From Delia radicum (lineage: Eukaryota > Arthropoda > Insecta > Diptera > Anthomyiidae), in contig CM037851.1 of the NCBI GenBank assembly GCA_021234595.1, positions 136,080,776 through 136,144,775 of the forward strand: DNA of 64,000 nucleotides. The letters are read 5' to 3'. Numbering within the stretch: the first letter of the stretch is position 1; each line of letters begins with the position of its first letter. The notes below the pieces were generated by a model. That model did no database searches. It was not told the origin of the DNA and saw only the letters and a program-made list of their open reading frames with translations. This document shows, piece by piece, positions 1-11,075 of the stretch. Position numbers and translations under genes: made by a program.

Positions 1-284
1 ACTACATAACCGATTTAAGAGTTTGATATCTCGTTTTGAAAACCATGACAACGGCTTTAAAAAAAATAAAAAAAAATAAAAAAAAAATAAATATATGTGT
101 ACGTCATTGGTGGTAAAATATGAAAATTGGATTTTGCCAAGCACCTCCGCCCACAGACCGAAAATCAAAATCAGACTTCACAGTGTCACCCGCCTGAATA
201 TTCTGAAGATTCCCTAAAAATTTCATCAAAATCGGCCCTGCCGTTTTGGAGTCCATACGTTACATACATACACACATCCTGTTT
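1..284. other. A+T-rich sequence, nothing recognised
   Basis: An A-rich run near 60-95 is followed by moderately mixed sequence. The open frame at 127-324 has no recognisable motif. It ends where the long inverted repeat of the next element begins. Confidence 0.4.
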
Positions 285-776
285 TATATATGATGAATTT
301 CATGTAAAAATCGAGATGCATTGAACCCGACCCCCTCAGATATCGATGAAATTTTGTTCATAGCTAAATTTGATCAATACAAACAAACTCTCATTTTTAG
401 AAATGACTGTTTTGCGATTTTTTGGGCGTGACACAGGGGGAACGTTTTCGAAAAAACGCGAAAATGGTCGAAAAGAGCTCCATTTAAACTACAATAACTC
501 AGAATCGGCTAAACCGATTTCCATGATCTTGGTATCATTAAAAAGATATTTTAACAGGCTTTATGACACGTTTAAAAAAATACACTGTAAAAAAATTTAT
601 AACAAAAAAAAAATTTTAACTGACGAAAAAACCAAAAAGATCAAGGGTTTTTTTACAGTGTATTAATTTTTTAGAAAGGTTTATCCTTCATCTATACCAT
701 ATCAAAAAATAAAAATGGGTTCTTTTTTAGTTTTTTTTATATAATTTTTTAAGTAGTGTCACTTCTAGTAATTGCC
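285..776 (+). repeat. Left long terminal inverted repeat
   Basis: It pairs with 3777-4275 on the opposite strand over almost its whole length, with small indels in A/T runs. It contains the inverted-repeat words CACTGTAAAAAAA and ACACTGTAAAA, which may be transposase-binding repeats; that role is inferred. Confidence 0.85.
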
Positions 777-955
777 CTTATATTTTATAACAAAAAAAAT
801 TTTAGGTAACGAAAAACCAAAAAGATCAAGGATTTTTTACAGTGTATTACTTTTTTAGAAAGGTATTTCCTTCACCTATAACATATCCAAAAAGTAAAAT
901 GGGTTCTTTTTTATTTTTTTTAAATAATTTTTTAAGTAGTGTCACTTCTAGTAAT
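590..955 (+). repeat. Two-copy tandem duplication of the inner TIR part
   Basis: Bases 590-778 and 787-955 are diverged direct copies. Each runs from a TTATAACAAAAAAAATTTT word through GATCAAGG and TTTTTTACAGTGTATTA to AGTAGTGTCACTTCTAGTAA. The right arm has only one copy, so the duplication happened on the left side alone. Confidence 0.8.
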
Positions 956-1141
956 ACGTACCGAAAGTTTTCGAAATAATTCGAATAACAGCGAAAATAT
1001 CTGGTCACATTCACAAAATAGTTCAACAATTCTAACATTTTTTAAATGTTTACAAATAAAAACCATCAACAATTGTTTATATTATTTGCCATGTTTTTTA
1101 TTAATTTGTGTTTTATTTTATTTAAATTTTTTTTAAGTTAA

Positions 1142-3367
1142 TTATTTGTAAGAAATTTTGCGCTGCTCAAATTTGGCACAGTCAGAATATCTGCGCACAT
1201 GTACAAAAGTTTCATTTATCGGAATGAATGAATGAAAGCCTTGAGTTCCTGTTATAGTTTTAGCTTCTTTATATCTTGAAAATAGCTTTTCTTTAACGTT
1301 GTTGTATTCGTCAGCATCTGCGTAAGCAACTTGTATGGTGGTCTTATATGTTTCTGATGCCCAGTGATAGAGTTGCCTCGTTGTCTGGATTTCATTTTTA
1401 TTTGCAATACTATAATTTCGAGCACCTCTCTTCAATGTTCCTCCGATTCCATCACATGCAAATTTTCCGTGACTGGTAGCATAAAAGTGCCATTCAGCGT
1501 CAATCCCAAAATCAGATTTGTGATGGCATAAATTAATGAAGTTATATTTATTTTTATATTGTGCTCCTGCACCATCTGATACGTAAATGATTTTATTAAT
1601 ATTGTTGGTTATATTGGCCTTCACGAACTGTATCATTTTTGAAATATATAGATGAACTGCTATACTATCATGGGTATTGCAATCAGATATTATGGCGAAG
1701 CTTTTATGAGTTAATTTATCGTTATCTGAAAATAAACAAACAAAGGAAAAAAACAAATAAATAAAAATTATTAAATATTTTGATGAGTACGGATGGATGT
1801 GTTTACTAATACCAAAATATTAAAATAATTACCTTTGTAATAAATAACGAACGGATGTATTGTAGCCTGATCATTATTCCAATGGTATCCTTGCACGGCA
1901 TCTTGTACAAGAAATGCATAATTTTCAGCAAAGTCCATTTGAATTAACATTTCTCCTGATAACAGCGCCGCTCTTTTATTGCTGATAAATTCAGATTGTC
2001 GCTTTGCTATGAAATGATGCGGAATCAGAACTTTGATTTGTTCAGTAAAATCGCTGACAAATGATTCTGGGTTTGTGGTTAACGTTTCCAGAACACATCT
2101 AATCGTTGTATTCCACTTTTTGTATATTATTTCTTCAGTTTGGTTATTTTCAAAATGTTTTAGCATATGCGTTTTTAGATTATTTAAATTTTTAAAGCAG
2201 TGACCACACATTGAAACGCAACACTCGCTTTTTTCTATGTCACCATTACAAACAACGAATTTGAGAACATCTTTGTAGTCGGTAAATGTGCATTCTCCTT
2301 CAATACAAATTGATTTTAAGCCACTTTTTTCAAACATCAATTTCATATTCTGATGCAATGTGCATACACAGATATTTTGCTGGTTTCCAACTGCAAGTTT
2401 CATACAATTTTTTGGCCTTAACATTGTAAATTTTGTAAAACCCACTTTGGCCAAGGAATGTTTTTTTTAAATTCGTAGTAAGATTCGCGTAGTGAAGATA
2501 ACAACAGTCTTTTTTGAACTTTTTCACGTAAGTTTCCTTGTTTAACAGTAATTGAATCTTGCGATCCAGGCATCATTCGGCTAATTTCATCATCTTCATA
2601 AAATAACTTGACTGTGCTTAGAGTTTCGGTTGGTAAACTACGTCTGCTCATTTTAAAAAGATTGATATCTGCAAACTTCGTTTTATTCCTTTGGATATCT
2701 TTACTTTTTTTGATACAATCGTGAGATATATCCTCCCCAAAACGATCTTTAATTTCTGCGTGACTCATATTGATTGGTAAGAGAGATAAAAGTTTTTGCT
2801 TTTCCAAAAGATTTGAGCTGTTCTCTATTTGATATTTGATGTTTTCCAAAATTTCTTCGTAAATGGCTTTGACGTTTTCAAGTTGCGCTGACAAATCAGA
2901 TAATAATCAGCTCCAAATGAATCTGCTATATTTTCGAAAATTTGCAGTGATTTTCTATTTCTGTATGCATCTCGTTTCATATATTTCCTTTTAAGAGGCG
3001 ACATTTGGTTTGGTAGATGAGGAATAATATGATCATTTATATTTGCAATGACTTCCGTCCTTTCGATGTTTGCATTACGGCTGGTACAGGTTGGAAGTTC
3101 ATTCAATTCTTCGCTAATTTCATCGCTGGGCGTTGTTGGTAAATAATTTGAGACTTCATTCTGCTCCACGTTGGATTCATTACGACTGCGCGCTTTTCTC
3201 AGTGTATTCCGGCAAGTTCCGCAAATACGGCTACAATGAATGTTGGCGACAGCTGGAAAATATTCAATTATATTTGCAGCCTCGTTTTCACTTATTTTAC
3301 GAAGCGAAGCGCAACACGTATTAGATATTTTTATGCATCTGTACTTATTGTTTGAATTCATATTCAC
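1142..3367 (-). pseudogene. Transposase of the long-TIR element (frameshifted, one intron)
   Basis: The reading starts at an ATG on the minus strand at 3367 and ends at TAA 1142-1144. The N-terminal part has a Cys pattern (CCASL, CSRICGTC) that could be a zinc-binding module. The middle part (2454-1833) has CVSMCGHC with a following HMLKHF, a C2H2-like finger. A DDE/RNase H-like region follows, with MDFAENYAF, YVSDGAGAQYKN and WHFYATSHGK. An intron at 1726-1832 has GT/AG ends and a pyrimidine-rich acceptor; splicing joins YYK to DNDKLTHKSF in frame. One-base shifts near 2890 and 2450 break the frame. Similar proteins occur in other insects and in Hydra from memory of the family, but I do not know an agreed family name. 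It is probably inactive as read. Confidence 0.75.
1726..1832 (-). other. Intron in the long-TIR transposase gene
   Basis: On the minus strand the donor is AAAG/GTAATT and the acceptor TTTTCAG/ATAAC. The 107-nt intron is longer than a minimal fly intron but ordinary. Joining the exons restores one open frame across the conserved SDN-to-SDG region. Confidence 0.75.
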
Positions 3368-3776
3368 TCAAATTTTTAAAATATACGCGTAAAAATTGTA
3401 ATGGGATATCTTGGCTTCTCGAAACTGTTTATAATTATGAATTTCGGTACGTTCCTCAGGTGCAATTATATAGGATTTTTTAAGGCAAGCAAGAACTTTT
3501 TGCTGTTAAAACATATTCATAATTTTCCTGGGACAATGTTTATTTATTTCACCTGTTAACCCTTCGTCAGGTACATATTTTGAGCCCTTAGTTTTGGCAC
3601 ATGGTGTCTACCTGAGGAAGAAAAAATAGACCTGAAAAAATCTTTGGAATGAAAAGGGCAACAATTTTTTTGTTCTATATATATTTCTCTTTATTATGGG
3701 TAAAGTAATAAATGTTTATGACAAAATAGAAAATTATTATGAAGAATACATTGATTTTTTATTCAGAATTTTGCGG

Positions 3777-4275
3777 AATTACTAGAAGTGACACTACTTA
3801 AAAATTATATAAAAAAAACTAAAAAAGAACCCATTTTTATTTTTTGATATGGTATAGATGAAGGATAAACCTTTCTAAAAAATTAATACACTGTAAAAAA
3901 ACCCTTGATCTTTTTGGTTTTTTTCGTCAGTTAAAATTTTTTTTTTGTTATAAATTTTTTTACAGTGTATTTCTTTTTTTTTTAAACGTGTCATAAAGCC
4001 TGTTAAAATATGTTTTTAATTATACCAAGATCATGGAAATCGGTTTAGCCGATTCTGAGTTATTGTAGTTTAAATGGAGCTCTTTTCGACCATTTTCGCG
4101 TTTTTTCGAAAACGTTCCCACTGTGTCACGCCCAAAAAATCGCAAAACAGTCATTTCTAAAAATGAGAGTTTGTTTGTATTGATCAAATTTAGCTATGAA
4201 CAAAATTTCATCGATATCTGAGTTGGTCGGGTTCAAAATTTCAGTTTTATCTCGATTTTTAAATGAAATTCATCA
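3777..4275 (-). repeat. Right long terminal inverted repeat
   Basis: Reverse complement of 285-776. The match continues to the base next to the Tigger insertion. It lacks the extra tandem unit of the left arm. Confidence 0.85.
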
Positions 4276-4277
4276 TA

Positions 4278-6761
4278 CAGGTATCCCTCGATTTACGCGG
4301 GTACTTTATTTGCGCGGTTTCGATATAACGCGATTTAATAATAGTGACCATTTTTCAGTATAACGCGTTTTTTTTTACGCGTTTTTAGTATAACGCGATT
4401 TAAAAATAGTGGCAACCCTCTTATTGCGCGCATTACACCATTTTTTTTAAACATTATCAGCTGTTTGCCAAAAAGAAGAGGTTTAAATTTAATTTGCAGT
4501 GGAAAAAAAACTTTAAAGGTAATAAAAAATAAACAATTTGCTGTGGTTTTGTGTAAAATATTATTTATTTCAGAAATGCCACCAGTAAAATCAAATGCAA
4601 AACCTAAAAGGAAGGTTTTGTCATTGCAAGATAAAATAAATATCTTGGATCGATTGCAGAAGGGAGAAAAGATAGCATCTGTAGCAAAATCCCTGAATTT
4701 GAATGAATCAACAGTAAGAACAATCCAAAAAATTATAAAAAAATTCGAACAAGTGTTTGTGCTGGATCTTCTGATACTGCAAAACGTGTATCCTATATCC
4801 GAGATGGTTTAATAGAAAAAATGGAGAAATTATTAATTATTTGGATTGAAGATGCAATTGATAAACACATTCCTCTTTCTACTAATGTTATCAAACAAAA
4901 AGCTCTAAAAATATATGATGGTTTGGAACAACGAGATGACACAACTTGTAAAGTAAATTTTTAGCAAGTAATGGGTGGTTCGAAAAATTCAAAAAAAGAT
5001 CTGGTTTACGTAGTCTACTTATACAGGGAGAATCCTCATCCGGAGACAAAATTGCTGCAGAAGAGTTTCCTAATAAATTACTCCAATTAATAACAGATGG
5101 CGGTTATCATCCCCACCAAGTGTTTAATGCTGACGAGACTGGGTTGATTTGGAAATCGATACCAAAACGCTCTTTTGTTTTGGATAAAAATTCTACCGCC
5201 GCCGGTCACAAACAGTCTAAAGAAAGAGTAACACTTTTGATGTGTTCCAATGCGTCAGGAGATTTTGTACTGAAACCTTTGTTTTTAAATAAATTCATGA
5301 ACCCAAGATGCATGAAGCATGTTAATAAATCCAAACTTCCCGTATATTGGAGGGCAAATAAAAAGGCGTGGGTTACTTCTAAAATGTTTGAGGACTGGTT
5401 CCAAAATATTTTTGCAAAAGAAACAGAAACTTACATGAAAAACAAAAATTTAGATTTTAAAATTATGCTTTTAATTGATAATGCTCCCTGTCACCCAAAA
5501 AATTTAAAACACCCACATATTGAAGTGGTATTTTTGCCCCCCAATACAACCTCTCTTTTGCAACCATTGGACCAGGGAATTATAGCAACGTTCAAATCGT
5601 ATTACATAAAGATTTCCCTACAATTTATTTTAGATTTAATGGAAAAAATGCCAGACAAAAGTCTCTCAGATTTATGGAAAGAATTTTCAATTTTGACGTG
5701 CGTTGATGTAACATCTCAATCTATAAAAAACCTTAAGAGTTCTACACTAAATGGTTGTTGGAAAAAACTATGGCCGGAAGTTGTTCCTAATGATAATGTT
5801 GTTACTCCGTTAACAGCGGAAGTTGCTCAAATACTACAAGTAATTGAAACATCTGAATCATTTGAAAACATTGTGGATGAGGATATATTGGAGATGATAA
5901 ATTATGTTCCAGAATTGACAGAACAAGATCTCATTGAATTAGCCACGGATCCCGATGAATCAACTGAAGACGAAAGTGATAGTGAGGATAATCCAGATTT
6001 TGATTCTTCTAAGTTAAAAACTTTTATACAAATGGCTCAGGATTTGATAAAATTTTCCACTGATAATGACCCTTGTACAAATCGATCAGATTTATTTCAG
6101 TGTTCAATAAAAAAATCGTTGGCATCATACGAAGAACTTTTAAAACAACAGGAACAGCAAAAAAAGCAAAAGCGAATAACAGACTTCTTTAAAGTGCACG
6201 AAGACGTTAATTGTGACCAAAATTCTGAAGACGTTAACTATGACAAAGACTCTGAAAAAGTAGTCTTTGACGAAGATACTGAAGATTTTAACTATGACGA
6301 AATCTGTGAAGATTAGCAATATGTATAATATTTTATATTTTTTATGAATTTTTTGTTTTGTTTTTATTAATTTATGTATTGGTGATTTCAAAAGCCGGAA
6401 TGAAGTTTTTTTTTAAAAATTTTTTGTTATTTTTTGTTAATTTATAAATTTTGATTTTAGTTTTCAAAGCTTGTTTAAATATACTATTTTTACAAATAAT
6501 ATTTTGTTATAACTATTGAAAAGTACAAATAAAATAAAATAAATTTAATTTAAATTATATTAATAAGCTTTTTTTCAACACGGATTTTCGGTCCCAAATT
6601 TGAATTTTGTATGAAGTTAGTGTTTCAATTTGCGCGGTTTATTATATTGCTGGTCCCAAAACAGAATTTTGTATTGATATAGAACCTTTATTTATGCGGT
6701 TTTGAATTACGCGGTTTTTTTTTTTCGGTCCCAACGTGCCGCGTAAATCGAGGGATACCTG
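4278..6761 (+). mobile_element. Tigger/pogo DNA transposon, near full length (2484 bp)
   Basis: Both ends carry a perfect inverted repeat beginning CAGGTATCCCTCGATTTACG (4278-4300 and 6739-6761). TA lies outside each end (4276-4277 and 6762-6763), the expected pogo target duplication. Further inverted words with TTACGCGGTTT lie inside each end. The element is about the length of other Tigger elements and inserts into the right arm of the long-TIR element, so it is the younger of the two. Confidence 0.95.
4576..6316 (+). pseudogene. Tigger transposase (CENP-B-like HTH plus DDE_1), two frameshifts
   Basis: The chosen ATG is at 4576. Residues 1-60 hold a pogo/CENP-B N-terminal helix-turn-helix (SLQDKINILDRLQKG, ESTVRTIQK). 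The DDE_1 catalytic domain has FNADETGL, LLIDNAPCHP and LLQPLDQGI; 30 residues lie between the second and third Asp. The C-terminus is acidic, with four imperfect repeats of about ten residues (EDVNCDQNS, EDVNYDKDS, and so on). The frame is broken near 4765 and in a T run near 4957; each break is explained by one missing base. The 398-residue catalytic half from 5120 to the TAG at 6314 is fully open. It would act in the nucleus on its own TIRs. Activity is unlikely as read, unless the two deletions are sequence errors. Confidence 0.92.
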
Positions 6762-6775
6762 TATATAGATTAAAG

Positions 6776-7014
6776 AGTGCAACGTGATGTGACAAAAATA
6801 GAAGTTGGTTTGTCCCTCTTTTAAAAAAAACGCAAACTCTTCGAATTACGCCGGACTTTGTGATAAAACTTTTTTTTAATATGGATAGGAATATTTTGAG
6901 TTTGTTTTACAATTTTCTGTGTTAATATAACTTTTTTGATTTCCTTTTCCAAAAGTGGGAAACGTGACGGTACATAGCGTGATGTCACATAAATGTCCTG
7001 CACTAAAGTATTTA
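6776..7014. other. Unassigned flank with a short repeated word
   Basis: CGTGATGTGACA at 6783-6794 and CGTGATGTCACA at 6978-6989 are near-direct copies about 195 bp apart. No coding signal was recognised. They may mark the ends of a small decayed element. Confidence 0.3.
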
Positions 7015-7671
7015 ACCTTCATGATGTTAATGAAATAATTTCATAGAATTTGTTTCGTAGACTCAATGCAGAATTTTGTTATAAAAGTATTTTCATAAAA
7101 TTTCATAGTTTCATAAAAAATATTTATTCGATTTAATAAATCTTCTCTTCATAAATTGAATAAAAAATTGTCTTTAGCGCGTTGAAACTATTTCAAAGAA
7201 TTCTTTTTTTTAATTTTTCATGAAATTTCATAATTTCATAAATTTTCATACATTTCAAACTTTAGTTTTAACATTTAATTCTCAAGTGTTCAACATATTT
7301 TATAAAGTGCTTTAATATATCAATGAAGTCTTGCATTAATTTTGAACTTATATGAAATTGTTTAAAAAATCATATGAGGCGGTTCATTGGTTTAATTCCA
7401 CATTAATGAAAAGTTTTATTAATTCAAGAAACTTCTTAATATTTAAAAAAACTTTGAAACTGTCTCATAAATTTTATAAACTTTTCATTGTCGGAATGAT
7501 TCATTAGTTTTATGAAGATTTTCAGTAATTATACAAACATTTTATAAACATTAACATTGAAACCGGTTTAATAGATTCTATGAAAAGTTTCAATGGACGA
7601 GTTTCAGTGACAATTTCCATTAAAGCTATGAATAATTTCATAGCTGAAGTGAAGATAATTCTCTCAGTGTA
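7015..7671 (-). mobile_element. MITE-like repeat, family with CACTGAGAGAA ends
   Basis: The right end reads AGATAATTCTCTCAGTGTA; its reverse complement matches the left end of the copy at 58726. The two copies align for several hundred bases in opposite orientation, sharing TCCATTGAAA, TAATGCATCATTCCGACAATG-like words and a TTTATGAAACAGTTTCA segment. No coding capacity is seen. The left boundary is uncertain. Confidence 0.65.
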
Positions 7672-8084
7672 TTAGCTAATTGTTTGCAATTATTATTAAA
7701 AAAACAGAAATATATTATAAATTTTATATTGTAAACTTATTTTAATAATTACAATGGTTAGCATGTAAATTATATTAATTCAATTACGCAGGCCAACAAG
7801 TTCTCCAACCATACTAAAGTATACATTTCAAGTGTTTTGATGTGCGCTGAATTCGAACAGGCAGTAGATACTTTCAGATGAAATAAAAACTTTTGTGAAT
7901 AAAGCTCAATTCGCGATGTTATAACGTCCTCTATATAGCGAAAACCCGAATTCTTTAAAATGTTACTCTTAATTTTTTAAAAATCTCATATGATATGAGG
8001 AGAAATTCTGAAACCTTTAGAAATCTATACTCTAGTTACAGGGTCTTTTCAGATTCTGATGGTATGTGTTTTTAAGAGACTATA

Positions 8085-8212
8085 CACACAGAGAAATAAA
8101 ATGTGAAAACTAATGTTCTTTTGTACCAACCGACTGAAATTCGTAATAACCGAATTTTATTAGCAGTAACCAAATATCCGATGGCAAATAGCTAAATTTT
8201 TATCTGCGTGTA
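8085..8212 (+). mobile_element. Short MITE, CACACAGAGAA family (family A)
   Basis: It begins CACACAGAGAAATAAA and ends near ATCTGCGTGTA. Inside are GAAATTCGTAATAACCGAAT and CAACCGACTG, words shared with the copies at 25048, 37696, 55312 and 58511. Confidence 0.65.
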
Positions 8213-8959
8213 CTGATCTTTAACAATTCCATAAATAATGATGATGTGATCCTAGAAAATTCTCAAAATAGATCTATCAACACATTCCGGAAAAGGTCAA
8301 AGAATAAATTTGAAAACAAAAACTCTATAGATTATTTGTTAGGACAATATCGTAATAAAGAAATATAGAGTATGGCCTCGAACTAGAATAATTTTTATTT
8401 TCAGTGCACAATTAAAGGTCGAAAAAAACATAATTTTTATTTTTAATAAAAATTATATTAAACTTAATTTTATTTTTTTCAATAATATCCTTAGTTTTGA
8501 TCCATTAGAATCAGAACTGATTTTTCCGAATCTGATGTAAACTATAAAAAAAAATTTTGAAAACTAAAAAGACCTACTTCAAAGATTTTGGACAGCTGCT
8601 GAAACTGACTTTATTTATCTTCACCAAAAGAATTGATGGCCATTTAGAGTAGAAAAATTAAAAAAATAACTTGAAACTTACAAGAGTTTTTTGATTAATT
8701 AAATTTTTTTCCTAATAGTTCTTTTAAAACATTCGCAGATTTTTCCATATGGCTTTTGTGCCGTTTGATGTAATTCAGTTTTGAGAACAGTATTTGAAAA
8801 ATGGTCGAAGTTTATATAGCTTGAGGTATACCAAGTTGGCGTCAGCATGCATTTTTACATAAAAAAAAAAGATTTTAATAAGCTAAATACTAAAATCGAA
8901 AAGGCATCAAAAAATGCTAAGGGCTTTAACATTTATGGAGCAAACAAAATTTTTATAAT
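8213..8959. other. Non-coding A+T-rich stretch with a dispersed repeat
   Basis: Bases 8225-8345 are a reverse-complement copy of 22725-22835, sharing TTGATAGATCT, GAGAATTTTCTAGG and AAATTTGAAAACAAAAA. A nearby segment (about 8412-8466) matches 23110-23162. No gene is recognised. Confidence 0.5.
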
Positions 8960-9605
8960 ATCACGCATTACTTCACTGATGAATTTTACAGGTGATGAGC
9001 CTAAAAGTAATGGGTGGATTCATCACCTTGTAGAGGGTAAAGTAACTGGTTACTTATATGGTTACATAGTGGGAAAAAGTAATTTGTCTATAAATAGATT
9101 TTCATAAAATAAAATGCATAAAAAAATTTTTTTACAGATATTTTTTTAATTAAATAAATAATAATTTTTTATTAATTAATTTACGTGGTCATGCTGGGAC
9201 TCGACTCGAACCAGGGCTATCGATTCATATAATATTTTATTGCTTAAAATGTAAATGAGTTGTTGTGGTTCGTGGTTTCGTTCGTGATATCAAAAATATA
9301 CACCTTAACCTCATGCTTACACAAAATCACAAAGTAATGTGTCTATAAATGGATTTTCAAAAATATATATTAATAATTTCTTTACGTTTATAATTCATGC
9401 ATTATGTAATTGGTGATCGGTAAGTCATTACTTTATGTTTTGAAGTAATGTAAAATGTAATGAGGTATCATTAAAAGGTAATCCATGAGTGTTCAATTAT
9501 CGGTAACTCATTACTTATTGTTGGAAAATAATGACACAGGTAAGGAGTACACATTACAAGGTAATGACTTACTTTATCGCACCCATTACCAAATTAAATG
9601 TTTTT
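8960..9605 (-). mobile_element. Repeat with GGTAAT/ATTACC arms and a truncated tRNA-like core
   Basis: It is a diverged copy of 51690-52465. Shared words include GATGAATTT, CCTAAAAGTAATG, GTTACTTATATGG, GTAGGAAAAAGTAAT-like sequence and CACAAAGTAATGTGTCTA. The right arm is dense in GGTAACTCATTAC-type palindromic words. The centre at 9183-9232 retains only the 3' half of the tRNA-like segment. Confidence 0.65.
9183..9232 (-). other. Truncated tRNA-like segment
   Basis: On the minus strand it shows a B-box-like GGTTCGAGTCGAGTCCCAGC and a 5' ATCGAT. Comparison with 51912-51990 shows that the A box and anticodon arm are deleted. It is not a functional tRNA gene. Confidence 0.6.
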
Positions 9606-10279
9606 AATTTGTTAAAATAAATGATTAACGCGAATGGATCTAGCACGCTCAAACATCAACTAACAAATACACAAAACGTAATTCATGTCATACAATCAAA
9701 GTTTTTGGAAATATTTTACCTCAAAGCGTCGAGAATTGTTGAGGTATTGTTCAAGATGAAGAATTTAAAATTTTAAAATCTTGGGTCTTTAGGTAGTTCA
9801 ATTAACTAAGGATTTAGCTAATCAAAAGAACTTTTTAAACTAAATCAACAGAAAATTTATTCTAAAATGTGCTATCCGGATCTGTCCATAATTATTTCCG
9901 CAAATAGAAGTAAGATAACTAAGAACTTTAACACGTTTTGGGCTAACAATTTTTTATGAGTGTAAAAGGAAAGATATGGCTTAATATGGATTTTATGAGT
10001 GTAAGAAGAAAGTCTAAAAAATTTGCAAAAAACGGCACTTTGGTGCAAGGATCAGAAAAGATTAAGTTTTTACAAAATAATTGTAAAAATAGCAAAGGTG
10101 GCATTAAATGGTAAATAGCATTAAAAACAGGCACTAGTAACAATTTAAAGAATATCTTTTTAAAAACCCTATAAACTTATAAAAATAGTAAAAAAGCCTA
10201 CTAAATGCATGTCCTAACCGCGTATGTATGGTGTATGTTTAAGTATAATTGTTGGCTGCTTACATTAAGGTTAAACCTA
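9606..10279. other. Unassigned A+T-rich stretch
   Basis: No coding or structural RNA signal was recognised. Two TTTATGAGTGTAA words near 9953 and 9993 resemble the CACTCAT ends of other elements here and may be relics of element ends. Confidence 0.35.
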
Positions 10280-10560
10280 CACTCATAATAATCCATTTTT
10301 TACAAAAGGAATATTATTTTTTCCATTTTGTGAAAAAGCTTTATAGTTTTAATGAAATAATTTGCAATGAAACTTTTTAATTAGGCGCATGAACTTTTTA
10401 ATAAATAAAATTAAGTTTTTCGAATAATTTTATAAAAAAATTAATTTATCCAATTAAAAGTTTCAATGGTCGGATTCCAAAACAACTTCGTTGATTTAAT
10501 GCAAAATTCATTAGTATCATGTAAACAGTGTATAATTTAATTTATAAAAATTAGCTGAGT
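10280..10560 (+). mobile_element. Partial CACTCAT end followed by a TTCAATG-family relic
   Basis: CACTCATAATAATCCAT at 10280 matches the ends of the element at 31526-32547. The next 200 bp, with AAAAGTTTCAATGG and ATGCAAAATTCATTAG, belong to the CACTGAGAGAA family. Both pieces are incomplete. Confidence 0.45.
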
Positions 10561-10616
10561 CTGGACGTTTTATATAAATTTTGGTAATGTCCATAATCTC
10601 AAGTTTTGTAAATAGT

Positions 10617-11075
10617 TACACAGAAAAAATTATCAACCTAAAATATCTAATTAAAGATTTGATTTGAATTTAATTTTTTTCTAAACAAATATTTAATTGA
10701 ATCAATTAATTAAATATTTAGACGCAATTATCATATTATTTTTTCATACATTGTATGCATAAATAGAAAATTTTCACTATAAAATACCACATCCATTTGA
10801 AGTTAACAAACAAAACAAACACACACACAAACAGACTCAGCATTGCAAAAAACACACATACCAACGTATAGATCACACACTTTTTTGTGTGTATCATATT
10901 TTTTTTTTTTTTTTGTAGAAGTTATTTATAACTTTTTTTTCTGGAAATGCCCATATACAATATGTGTGGTCTTATTATAATTTTAATAAATTACTTACAC
11001 CCATACCACAAACACACAAGTATTTAGTCACACCACATTTATTGCCCTTGTGCCTGTGTGTTGATTCATATTATC
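10617..11075. repeat. ACACAGA-type end and CA/TG-rich low-complexity DNA
   Basis: TTACACAGAAAAAATTATC at about 10617, followed by many TTAATTGA/ATTAATTA words, resembles the left end of the element at 46168. From 10800 the sequence is rich in CACACA and TGTGTG blocks that can fold back. No gene is seen. Confidence 0.45.

Larger units (their letters stand above)
285..6775 (-). mobile_element. DNA transposon with ~490-bp TIRs, interrupted by Tigger
   Basis: The left arm (about 285-776) is repeated as a reverse complement at about 3777-4275. Shared landmarks are AGTAGTGTCACTTCTAGTAA at the inner end and ATGATGAATTTCAT near the outer end. Between the arms lies a minus-strand transposase gene. 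A Tigger element (4278-6761) sits almost exactly at the outer end of the right arm; removing it rejoins CATCATA with TATAGATT and extends the pairing by a few bases. Long terminal repeats of this size suit a cut-and-paste element, but I could not assign a named superfamily or see the target duplication of the outer element. Confidence 0.8.
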
